DNA of 7,671 nt from Burkholderiaceae bacterium (GTDB lineage: Bacteria > Pseudomonadota > Gammaproteobacteria > Burkholderiales > Burkholderiaceae_C), in the NCBI GenBank assembly GCA_023260355.1, contig JALQVJ010000129.1, forward strand, positions 1-7,671, read 5' to 3'. This document shows positions 1 through 5,456 of this stretch, in pieces (position 1 is the stretch's first letter; each line of letters begins with the position of its first letter). The notes below the pieces were generated by a model, which worked only from the letters and a program-made list of their open reading frames with translations, was not told the DNA's origin and did not search any database. A program made the position numbers and the translations under genes.

Positions 1-54
1 TTGGCAGAACAAATGCCAGTGCCAGTGCCTTGGTGGTTGGTTCTTTCCTGACAC
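1..54 (-). CDS. earP: Probable EarP N-terminus (EF-P arginine rhamnosyltransferase), partial
   Basis: The minus strand is open from the left edge and ends in the residues PPRHWHWHLFCQ. The run WHLFCQ resembles the N-terminal beta strand of EarP proteins, which typically read WD(I/L)FC(R/K)V(I/V)DN and begin a GT-B glycosyltransferase fold. EarP uses dTDP-rhamnose to rhamnosylate an arginine of elongation factor P in the cytoplasm. Only about 18 codons are visible, so this rests on a short motif plus my recollection that earP/efp lie near uvrC in betaproteobacteria. The start chosen is GTG at 54..52, with an AAGG about 10 nt upstream. An ATG at 108..106 in the same frame would add 18 residues but would overlap the alternative TTG start of uvrC. 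A GCCAGT hexamer repeated in tandem encodes the HWHWH. The decisive test is the DNA to the left: the next residues should contain a (V/I)DN..GD(I/L)GVCWR motif. Confidence 0.5.
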   Translation of the reverse strand, partial: MSGKNQPPRHWHWHLFCQ

Positions 55-160
55 CTGCGAGGCGCCTTGCGTTGGTTTGGCAGAGGGCTGAGGTTTGAGG
101 GGCTCCATATCCGAATTGTCTCACCGCCGCTCCAGTGCCAAGGCACGGCACAATACACGC

Positions 161-2110
161 ATGCGCAAAAAGAGTGTCCACGATACCGGCCCGCTGTCGC
201 CCGCTGAGCGCGACGAAATCGCGGCCGATACCACCCCAGAGGCCGACGACGCTCAGTGGCAGGCGTTGCTGTCTGAGGTCGCGGCACTCCCCCAGCTGCC
301 CGGGGTGTATCGCTACTTTGATGCCCATGATCGGTTGTTGTATGTGGGCAAAGCCAAGGCGCTCAAGCGCCGGGTGTCCACGTACTTTCAGAAGAAGCAG
401 GACGGCACGCGCATAGGTCACATGGTCAGCAAAATTGTGCGCATGGAGACCACGGTGGTGCGATCAGAGGCCGAAGCGCTGCTGTTGGAAAACAACCTGA
501 TCAAGACGCAGAACCCGAAGTACAACATCTTATTTCGGGATGACAAGAGCTATCCGTATTTGAAGTTCACCCACCACGAGTTCGCACGCATGGGCTACTA
601 CCGAGGGTTGGTGGACAAGCGAGCAGAGTACTTCGGACCCTATCCAAGCGGGTGGGCAGTCAAAGAGAGCATCCAGTTGATGCAGCGGGTGTTTCGCCTG
701 CGCACTTGCGAGGACAGCGTGTTCAAGAACCGAAGCCGACCTTGTTTGTTGTATCAAATCAAGCGTTGTTCGGGGCCATGCGTGGGTCACATCGATGCGC
801 TCAGTTACCGAGAAGACGTCGCCAAAGCCACTGCGTTCCTGCGTGGTGAGACCCAAGACTTGCTTGCTCAGTTGCAGACTCAAATGCTGGCGCATGCAGA
901 AGATCTGGCGTTTGAAAAGGCGGCTGAGGTGCGCAATCAAATCGCGGCGCTGTCCAAGGTGCTTCACCAGCAATCGGTTGAGAACGTGGAGGAGACCGAC
1001 GTGGATATCCTCGCGGTCACGGTGCAAGGAGGCAGGGCGTGTGTGAACCTTGCGATGGTGCGTGGCGGGCGACATTTGGGTGACCGAGCCTATTTCCCGT
1101 CGCACGTTGAGGATGCCGCCGCCTGGGGCGATTGCACGGGTGTCGATGCGATTGCACAAGCCGTCTTGCACGCCTTCGTCGCGCAGCACTACCTCCAAGT
1201 GCCAATGCCCGCGGTGCTGGTGACGTCCCATCCAATTGGCAGCGAGGTGCTCGCGGCCTTGATGGAGTCTCTCGGACAGAAGGTGCACGCGATTCATCAG
1301 CCACGGGGGCAACGCAAAGAGTGGGCCGGTATGGCGATGCAGAACGCGGAGCGGCAACTGGCTCGGTTGCTGTCAGAAGAGGGGTCTCAGCAGGCGCGCA
1401 CGCGTGCTTTGGTCGAGGCATTGGATTTGACGCCAGATGACATGGCCAAAATTCGAATTGAATGCTTTGACATCTCGCATACCGCTGGTGAGGCCACACA
1501 GGCCTCGTGTGTGGTGTTCGAGAAGCATCAAATGCAGCCGGCTCAATACCGACGCTACAACATCGAAGGGATCACCGGCGGGGACGATTACGCCGCGATG
1601 CGCCAAGTTTTGACGCGCCGTTATGGCAAGGCCAATGCCGACGATGAGGTCACCAAAAACGGGGTGCCTGATGTTGTGTTGATCGATGGCGGCAAGGGGC
1701 AAATCTCCACAGCCAAGGCGGTGTTTGAAACTCTGGGCCTGGACATCTCGCGTTTGGTCGGCGTGGAGAAGGGAGAGGGGCGCAAAGTAGGGCTCGAGGA
1801 GCTGGTGTTCGCAGACGGTCGAGAAAAGGTCTATCTCGGGCACGACTCGGCCGCCTTGATGCTGGTGGCACAGATTCGAGATGAGGCCCATCGGTTCGCG
1901 ATCACCGGGATGCGTGCCAAGCGTGCCAAATTGCGAACGGGCTCGAGCCGACTCGAGGACATTGATGGTGTCGGGCCCAAAAAACGGGCCGCATTGCTGC
2001 AGCGATTTGGCGGGGTTCGAGGCGTTGCCGACGCCAGCGCGCAGGACTTGCAAACCGTGCCGGGCATATCGGCTGAATTGGCTCAGTTAATCTATAAATC
2101 TCTGCGTTAA
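161..2110 (+). CDS. uvrC: UvrABC system protein C (excinuclease subunit C)
   Basis: UvrC makes both incisions flanking a UvrB-bound DNA lesion in nucleotide excision repair, in the cytoplasm. Numbered from ATG 161 (649 aa), the order of domains is complete. The N-terminal GIY-YIG nuclease (3' incision) has GVY at 48-50, YVG at 61-63, R71 and the conserved Glu of LLLENNLIK near 110. Four cysteines at 183, 195, 203 and 207 follow. A UvrB-interacting UVR motif covers about 235-268. The RNase H-like nuclease (5' incision) has D437 (CFDISH), D476 (GGDDYA), D509 (LIDGGKGQ) and H577 (DEAHRF). Tandem helix-hairpin-helix motifs end the protein (about 597-649). The start is uncertain: ATG 161 has no clear Shine-Dalgarno, whereas a TTG at 95 has AGAGGG 7 nt upstream and would give 671 aa. 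The extra residues are not UvrC-like, so I prefer 161. No terminator separates it from pgsA, 89 bp downstream. Confidence 0.97.
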   Translation: MRKKSVHDTGPLSPAERDEIAADTTPEADDAQWQALLSEVAALPQLPGVYRYFDAHDRLLYVGKAKALKRRVSTYFQKKQDGTRIGHMVSKIVRMETTVVRSEAEALLLENNLIKTQNPKYNILFRDDKSYPYLKFTHHEFARMGYYRGLVDKRAEYFGPYPSGWAVKESIQLMQRVFRLRTCEDSVFKNRSRPCLLYQIKRCSGPCVGHIDALSYREDVAKATAFLRGETQDLLAQLQTQMLAHAEDLAFEKAAEVRNQIAALSKVLHQQSVENVEETDVDILAVTVQGGRACVNLAMVRGGRHLGDRAYFPSHVEDAAAWGDCTGVDAIAQAVLHAFVAQHYLQVPMPAVLVTSHPIGSEVLAALMESLGQKVHAIHQPRGQRKEWAGMAMQNAERQLARLLSEEGSQQARTRALVEALDLTPDDMAKIRIECFDISHTAGEATQASCVVFEKHQMQPAQYRRYNIEGITGGDDYAAMRQVLTRRYGKANADDEVTKNGVPDVVLIDGGKGQISTAKAVFETLGLDISRLVGVEKGEGRKVGLEELVFADGREKVYLGHDSAALMLVAQIRDEAHRFAITGMRAKRAKLRTGSSRLEDIDGVGPKKRAALLQRFGGVRGVADASAQDLQTVPGISAELAQLIYKSLR

Positions 2111-2144
2111 CCAAGGGGTGAATCTCTGCGTTAACTGAGGAGTG
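2097..2144 (+). repeat. 24-bp tandem duplication spanning the uvrC stop codon
   Basis: Two adjacent 24-bp units, 2097-2120 and 2121-2144, match at 21 of 24 positions, and the first 15 bases (AATCTCTGCGTTAAC) are identical. The first unit carries the last codons and TAA of uvrC; the second is a non-coding copy just downstream, in the spacer before pgsA. The unit length is a multiple of three, so the copy holds an in-frame second TAA. The arrangement looks like a local slippage duplication. I see no hairpin or T-run here that would make it a terminator. Confidence 0.85.
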
Positions 2145-2185
2145 GCAAGGTCATGCCGGAGACCAAACGGGGCCTTGACCTCGCG

Positions 2186-2210
2186 CATAATGTGAAGCCA
2201 TGTACTTCAC
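2186..2210 (+). promoter_or_regulatory. Possible pgsA -10 element and start-codon hairpin
   Basis: CATAAT at 2186-2191 matches the sigma70 -10 consensus at 5 of 6 positions, although no convincing -35 lies 16-18 bp upstream. Immediately after it, GTGAAG (2192-2197) and CTTCAC (2205-2210) form a perfect 6-bp inverted repeat whose 7-nt loop contains the pgsA ATG. The left arm includes the only Shine-Dalgarno-like bases (GAAG). On a read-through transcript from uvrC the stem could limit ribosome access. A transcript starting from this -10 would begin near 2197 and be almost leaderless. Both ideas are inference. Confidence 0.35.
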
Positions 2211-2769
2211 CATTCCCACCCTTCTGACTTGGGCTCGAATCGTAGCTATTCCATTGGTGGTGGGCGTCTTTTTCCTGCCGGGCATCGCCGCTGATACGCA
2301 GGACGTGATTGCCACGGTGTTGTTTGTGATTTTTGCGTTGACCGATTGGGCGGACGGCTACCTTGCCCGCAAGCTCAACCAGACGTCCGCGTTTGGCGCG
2401 TTTTTAGATCCTGTAGCTGATAAATTTTTGGTCAGCGCGTGTTTGCTGGCGCTGTTGCATTTGGGCCGAGTCCACGTGTTTGTCGCACTGATTGTGATCG
2501 GTCGGGAAATCGCCATCTCCGCCCTGCGCGAATGGATGGCCACCGTCGGTGCGCGCTCGAGTGTGGCGGTACACATGCTGGGCAAACTCAAAACGTTCAC
2601 GCAAATGGTCGCGATTCCTTTCCTGCTGTTCAATGGCACGCTCTTCGGCCTGATTGATACGGCACAGTGGGGTACCGTGCTGGTTTGGATCTCGGCTGTG
2701 TTGACGGTCTGGTCCATGTTTTATTACTTGCGCAGCGCCCGTGCCGATTTGATGCGTCGCGACACCTGA
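2200..2769 (+). CDS. pgsA: CDP-diacylglycerol--glycerol-3-phosphate 3-phosphatidyltransferase
   Basis: This inner-membrane enzyme joins CDP-diacylglycerol and sn-glycerol 3-phosphate to give phosphatidylglycerophosphate plus CMP, the committed step to phosphatidylglycerol and cardiolipin. The 189-aa length is typical. The complete CDP-alcohol phosphotransferase signature is present: D49, D52, G53, A56, R57, then G66, D70 and D74, in the spacing DxxDGxxARx8Gx3Dx3D. These aspartates bind the metal and CDP moiety. Hydrophobic stretches at about 10-28, 36-50, 76-104, 135-152 and 158-177 fit the usual multi-span topology, and GKLKTFTQM (128-136) is the PgsA-type motif that separates it from phosphatidylserine synthases. 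The start MYFTIPTLLTWARI is the usual PgsA beginning. Placement just after uvrC is the common proteobacterial order. Its TGA overlaps the start of the next gene (ATGA), which suggests translational coupling. Confidence 0.96.
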   Translation: MYFTIPTLLTWARIVAIPLVVGVFFLPGIAADTQDVIATVLFVIFALTDWADGYLARKLNQTSAFGAFLDPVADKFLVSACLLALLHLGRVHVFVALIVIGREIAISALREWMATVGARSSVAVHMLGKLKTFTQMVAIPFLLFNGTLFGLIDTAQWGTVLVWISAVLTVWSMFYYLRSARADLMRRDT

Positions 2770-3662
2770 TGAACACCTCTTCCAGCGAGCAAGCGGAGCG
2801 CGATTCCGTCTGGCTGGCAAGCATGCCTGTCGTCTTTGTTCTGATTTGGAGCACGGGTTTTATCGTCGCGCGATTTGGTATGCCGCACGCGCCACCGTTT
2901 GGTTTTTTGGCGTGGCGCTACGCGCTTTCTGTTGTCGGTCTGATGCTTTGGGCCCTGGCGGCCCAAGTGACGTGGCCAAGTCGCGATCAATGGCGCCATT
3001 TGGGTGTGACGGGCATCTTGATGCATGCGGGTTATCTGGGTGGCGTGTGGGCTGCTGTGAAAGGTGGTTTGGGCGCCGGTTTGTCTGCCTTGATCGTTGG
3101 TTTGCAGCCTGTCTTGACCGCCATGTGGTTGGCCTATCGAGGTGGACAGATTCACCCGAGACAGTGGGCCGGTTTGTTGCTCGGACTTGTTGGCTTGGCG
3201 TTGGTGATTGGGGATCGCATGGGCCAAGGTGTCGTGACGTTGGAAAACGGTGCATGGATCTTGCTGGGCTTGTTCAGCATCACAGCGGGCACGCTTTATC
3301 AAAAGCGATTTGTGAAGCCCTGTGATGTGCGCGGTGCCAACGCGTTGCAGCTCAGTGCCGCGCTGCTCGTGACCTTGCCCCTGGCCTTTTGGGAGTCAGA
3401 GGCCGTGCGTTGGAATGCGGAGTCTGTGGGGGCAATGGCTTGGTCTGTATTGGCCTTGACCATGGGGGCGAGCTCTTTGCTTTACATGCTGATTCAGCGC
3501 GGTGCGGCCACGTCGGTGGCTTCGCTGATGTATTTGGTACCCCCGTGCACAGCCCTGTTGGCGTGGCTGTTGTTTGATGAGCCGTTGGGGTGGCGCGTCT
3601 TGATCGGCGTTGCTGTCACGGCATGGGGCGTGTGGTGGGTCGTTAGGAATGGAACCAAGTAA
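2769..3662 (+). CDS. DMT superfamily (EamA-type) transporter
   Basis: A 297-aa integral membrane protein with two EamA repeats of about five segments each. Hydrophobic helices can be read near 18-35, 44-64, 80-96, 102-122, 133-148, 162-176, 190-206, 221-241, 248-268 and 276-292. The first repeat opens with FVLIWSTGFIVARFG and has the R50-Y51 pair after FLAW; the second ends PPCTALLAWLLFDEPLGW, typical of drug/metabolite exporters of the RhaT/EamA group. The substrate cannot be told from sequence. I chose ATG 2769 because it overlaps the pgsA stop as ATGA; an upstream in-frame ATG at 2667 would lie deep in pgsA. There is no good Shine-Dalgarno, so translation may depend on pgsA. The stop codon is directly followed by the start of the tartrate/malate dehydrogenase gene, so the permease could move a related organic acid. 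That is only a context argument. Confidence 0.9.
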   Translation: MNTSSSEQAERDSVWLASMPVVFVLIWSTGFIVARFGMPHAPPFGFLAWRYALSVVGLMLWALAAQVTWPSRDQWRHLGVTGILMHAGYLGGVWAAVKGGLGAGLSALIVGLQPVLTAMWLAYRGGQIHPRQWAGLLLGLVGLALVIGDRMGQGVVTLENGAWILLGLFSITAGTLYQKRFVKPCDVRGANALQLSAALLVTLPLAFWESEAVRWNAESVGAMAWSVLALTMGASSLLYMLIQRGAATSVASLMYLVPPCTALLAWLLFDEPLGWRVLIGVAVTAWGVWWVVRNGTK

Positions 3663-4745
3663 ATGACACAAAAAATTGCAGTGATTGCTGGTGATGGGAT
3701 CGGCGTGGAAGTGATGCCCGAAGGTCTGCGCGTGCTCGAAGCGGCATGCGATCGCTTCAACATTGAGCTGGCATTCGATCACTTTGACTTCTCGAGTTGG
3801 GCCTACTACGAAAAGCACGGCAAGATGTTGCCCGACAACTGGAAGGATTTGATCGGTGGCCATGACGCTCTCTTTTTCGGCGCTGTCGGCTGGCCTGAAA
3901 AAATCCCAGATCACGTCTCGTTGTGGGGCTCATTGCTTTTGTTTCGCCGGGAATTCGATCAGTACGTCAATTTGCGGCCGGCTCGCTTGATGCCTGGCGT
4001 CACAGCCCCGGTGGTGCGGCGCGATGGCAGCGCGCGCCAGCCCGGCGAAATTGACATGGTTATCGTTCGCGAAAACACCGAGGGTGAGTATTCGGCGGTC
4101 GGCGGGCGCATGTTTGAAGGCACGCCACGCGAAATCGTCATGCAAGAAACAGTGATGAGTCGCCACGGCGTTGACCGCGTTTTGCGGTTTGCATTCGAAA
4201 CAGCTCGGAGCCGACCGAAAAAGCATCTCACGAGCGCAACCAAGTCGAATGGCATCGCGATCACCATGCCGTATTGGGATGAGCGGGTGGCGGCGATGGC
4301 GAAAGAATATCCCGATGTGACCGTCGACAAATTTCACATCGACATCTTGACTGCACACTTCGTCCAACGCCCTGAGTTTTTTGATGTGGTGGTGGCTTCT
4401 AATTTGTTTGGTGACATCCTCAGTGACCTGGGGCCTGCATGCACAGGCACGATTGGCATTGCACCCAGCGCAAACTTGAACCCGTCTGGTGAATGGCCTT
4501 CACTGTTTGAACCTGTCCACGGTTCTGCGCCAGATATCGCGGGCAAGGGTGTTGCCAATCCGATCGGTCAAATTTGGTCGGCGGCTCTGATGCTGCAGCA
4601 TCTGGGACACCCCGATGCCCACGACGCCATTCTTTCGGCCATTGAGTCTGTCTTGGCACCTGGCAGCGGTGCGCCAATGACGCCGGATTTGGGTGGGAAG
4701 GCATCGACCATCGATGTCGGGCGGGCCATTGCGCAAGCCTTGTAA
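3663..4745 (+). CDS. ttuC: Tartrate / D-malate dehydrogenase (isopropylmalate dehydrogenase superfamily)
   Basis: A 360-aa cytoplasmic NAD-dependent beta-decarboxylating dehydrogenase. Family members of this subgroup (TtuC/TDH, DmlA/YeaU) oxidise tartrate, meso-tartrate or D-malate; D-malate gives pyruvate and CO2. The N-terminus AVIAGDGIGVEVMPE is the superfamily start. Substrate-binding arginines appear as R95, R105 (NLRPARL) and R136 (VRENTEGEY), with catalytic Y143 and K194 (TKSNG). Metal-binding aspartates are D227, D251 and D255 (NLFGDILSDLG). The loop HGSAPDIAGKGVANP (286-300) has Asp at 290, the pattern of NAD rather than NADP users. The segment SLWGSLLLFRREFDQYVN (86-103) is what marks tartrate/D-malate dehydrogenases as opposed to LeuB. 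A GGAA lies 8 nt before ATG, which directly follows the permease stop. No other tartrate genes are nearby, so the physiological substrate is open; D-malate (gene name dmlA) is equally possible. Confidence 0.88.
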   Translation: MTQKIAVIAGDGIGVEVMPEGLRVLEAACDRFNIELAFDHFDFSSWAYYEKHGKMLPDNWKDLIGGHDALFFGAVGWPEKIPDHVSLWGSLLLFRREFDQYVNLRPARLMPGVTAPVVRRDGSARQPGEIDMVIVRENTEGEYSAVGGRMFEGTPREIVMQETVMSRHGVDRVLRFAFETARSRPKKHLTSATKSNGIAITMPYWDERVAAMAKEYPDVTVDKFHIDILTAHFVQRPEFFDVVVASNLFGDILSDLGPACTGTIGIAPSANLNPSGEWPSLFEPVHGSAPDIAGKGVANPIGQIWSAALMLQHLGHPDAHDAILSAIESVLAPGSGAPMTPDLGGKASTIDVGRAIAQAL

Positions 4746-4861
4746 TTTTTGCGTAGATTAAATATGTACAATCGGCGACGCTTTGCGAGGATAAATGGTT
4801 CCGGCGCCCTGAATATCAAGGAAGTTGGAATCAAAGTATCGGCATAGTGCGCCCAGTGCAC

Positions 4862-4890
4862 TTGACATGGCGATGGCGGGGGGATCAAAT
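4862..4890 (+). promoter_or_regulatory. Predicted sigma70 promoter for the HU gene
   Basis: A perfect TTGACA -35 at 4862-4867 is followed, after exactly 17 bp, by TCAAAT at 4885-4890, which matches the -10 consensus at 4 of 6 positions. The spacer is G-rich. This is the best promoter-like pair in the gap and fits a highly expressed nucleoid-protein gene. The expected start site is near 4897. Confidence 0.6.
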
Positions 4891-4995
4891 CTCAACGCTG
4901 CGCGAGTCGCCGAAGTTTTTTGGGTCTAGTGGCGGTCTTCATTGGATCAGCAAACAAAATGAATAAACAGTCGGTTGTACCCCGCAGCCGCGAAT

Positions 4996-5000
4996 AGGAG
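4996..5000 (+). promoter_or_regulatory. Ribosome binding site deciding the GTG start of HU
   Basis: AGGAG lies 5 nt upstream of the GTG at 5006-5008. The first encoded residues after it, NKAELIEII, are the canonical HU N-terminus, so the GTG is well supported as the start codon. Confidence 0.8.
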
Positions 5001-5005
5001 CTCTT

Positions 5006-5293
5006 GTGAACAAAGCAGAATTGATCGAAATCATCGCGTCCGAAGCGGACTTGTCGAAAGCCGCAGCTGGTCGCGCACTGGACGCTGCCGTTGCCGGCAT
5101 CACCAAGGCATTGAAAAAGGGCGACTCCGTGTCGTTGATCGGTTTTGGTACTTTCGCCGTTGGCAAGCGCGCAGCGCGCAACGGGCGCAACCCCCAAACC
5201 GGCGATACAATCAAGATCAAGGCCGCCAAGGTGCCTAAATTCCGTCCTGGTAAGGGGCTGAAGGACACGATCAACGGCGTCAAAAAGAAATAA
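5006..5293 (+). CDS. hupB: HU family nucleoid DNA-binding protein
   Basis: A 95-aa histone-like protein that dimerises, bends DNA with little sequence preference and helps compact the nucleoid and assist replication and recombination. The N-terminal helices ([11 protein letters not shown], about 1-38) form the dimer core. GFGTF at 46-50 begins the beta sheet. The arm carries RNPQTG at 61-66, whose P63 is the residue that wedges between base pairs in [18 protein letters not shown] follows at 75-87. A C-terminal GVKKK tail makes it slightly longer than the usual 90 aa. The RNPQTG arm and lack of IHF-specific features favour HU over IHF. The start is GTG. Its neighbours tRNA-Val (12 bp away) and ppiD, further on, match the conserved hupB-ppiD neighbourhood of proteobacteria, although lon, which is often upstream, is replaced here by the dehydrogenase gene. 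Confidence 0.95.
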   Translation: MNKAELIEIIASEADLSKAAAGRALDAAVAGITKALKKGDSVSLIGFGTFAVGKRAARNGRNPQTGDTIKIKAAKVPKFRPGKGLKDTINGVKKK

Positions 5294-5305
5294 TTTGGAT
5301 TCAGT

Positions 5306-5381
5306 GGGTGCTTAGCTCAGTTGGTAGAGCGGCGCCCTTACAAGGCGTAGGTCGGCGGTTCGAGACCGTCAGCACCCACCA
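5306..5381 (+). tRNA. tRNA-Val (anticodon UAC)
   Basis: A full 76-nt cloverleaf with encoded CCA. The acceptor arms are GGGTGCT (5306-5312) and AGCACCC (5371-5377), with discriminator A at 5378 and CCA at 5379-5381. The D stem is GCTC/GAGC. The anticodon stem is GCGCC/GGCGT with one G-U pair, around the loop CTTACAA, giving anticodon TAC at 5339-5341. The T arm contains GGTTCGAGACC. It should read GUA and related valine codons. It starts 12 bp after the HU stop with no intervening promoter or terminator, so it is probably cut out of the HU transcript by RNase P and 3' processing. Confidence 0.97.
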
Positions 5382-5393
5382 TTGATATTCAGC

Positions 5394-5419
5394 AAAAAGC
5401 CCGCAGTCGCGGGCTTTTT
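5394..5419 (+). terminator. Bidirectional rho-independent terminator
   Basis: GCCCGC (5399-5404), loop AGTC, and GCGGGC (5409-5414) form a perfect GC-rich stem followed by five T. Five A precede it, so the mirror image is a terminator on the minus strand as well. It lies 12 bp after the tRNA CCA end and about 37 bp past the stop of the convergent crotonase gene, and so should end both transcripts. Confidence 0.93.
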
Positions 5420-5422
5420 GAT

Positions 5423-5439
5423 TGGCGCTGCCGGCGCCA
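5423..5439. repeat. Second GC-rich hairpin beside the terminator
   Basis: TGGCGC (5423-5428), a 5-nt loop, and GCGCCA (5434-5439) form a perfect 6-bp stem between the terminator and the crotonase stop. It has no T-run on either strand, so it is not itself an intrinsic terminator. It could stabilise the 3' end of the crotonase mRNA or simply be a chance palindrome in GC-rich DNA. Confidence 0.5.
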
Positions 5440-5456
5440 GCATCCGCCAAGTGCAT

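Larger units (their letters stand above)
4746..5005 (+). promoter_or_regulatory. Intergenic region carrying the HU gene leader
   Basis: This 260-bp gap has no convincing gene. It opens with an AT-rich patch (about 4743-4772) containing TACAAT at 4767-4772, -10-like but without a partner -35. A 27-codon ATG frame at 4764-4847 has no ribosome binding site and looks fortuitous. AGTGC (4846-4850) and GCACT (4858-4862) form a short inverted repeat touching the -35 of the promoter at 4862. No hairpin with a T-run follows the dehydrogenase gene, so termination there is not evident. If transcription starts near 4897 the HU leader is about 110 nt. Confidence 0.6.

Noticed and set aside
135..146. Short palindrome GTGCCAAGGCAC upstream of uvrC, considered as an operator.
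   Set aside because: The arms are only 5 bp and GC-rich, it lies just before or inside the uvrC start depending on the start used, and no promoter elements surround it.
530..1357. A 275-codon open frame on the minus strand inside uvrC.
   Set aside because: It is fully antisense to well-conserved UvrC coding sequence, has no recognisable domain, and its composition (many Arg, His, Leu) is what antisense of GC-rich coding DNA gives.
2145..2180. Possible uvrC terminator from CAAGG (2147-2151) and CCTTG (2173-2177).
   Set aside because: The stem is short with a loop above 20 nt and there is no T-run.
2724..3302. A long minus-strand frame opposite the permease gene.
   Set aside because: The residues are polar and low in pattern (Gln, Arg, Thr rich), the complement of a membrane-protein gene; the plus strand has a clear DMT transporter.
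3396..4367. Minus-strand frames opposite the permease and dehydrogenase genes.
   Set aside because: They run antisense to two confidently identified proteins and have no family motif.
4764..4847. A 27-codon ATG frame in the gap before the HU gene, considered as a leader peptide.
   Set aside because: There is no ribosome binding site, no run of regulatory codons and no attenuator hairpin after it.
4892..5283. Minus-strand frames opposite the HU gene and its leader.
   Set aside because: The plus strand encodes an unmistakable HU protein with a good ribosome site and promoter; the antisense frames have no motif.
5306..5450. tRNA-Val 3' end as an attachment site for an integrated element.
   Set aside because: No integrase gene and no second copy of the tRNA 3' end are in the window; the sequence after CCA goes straight into a terminator.
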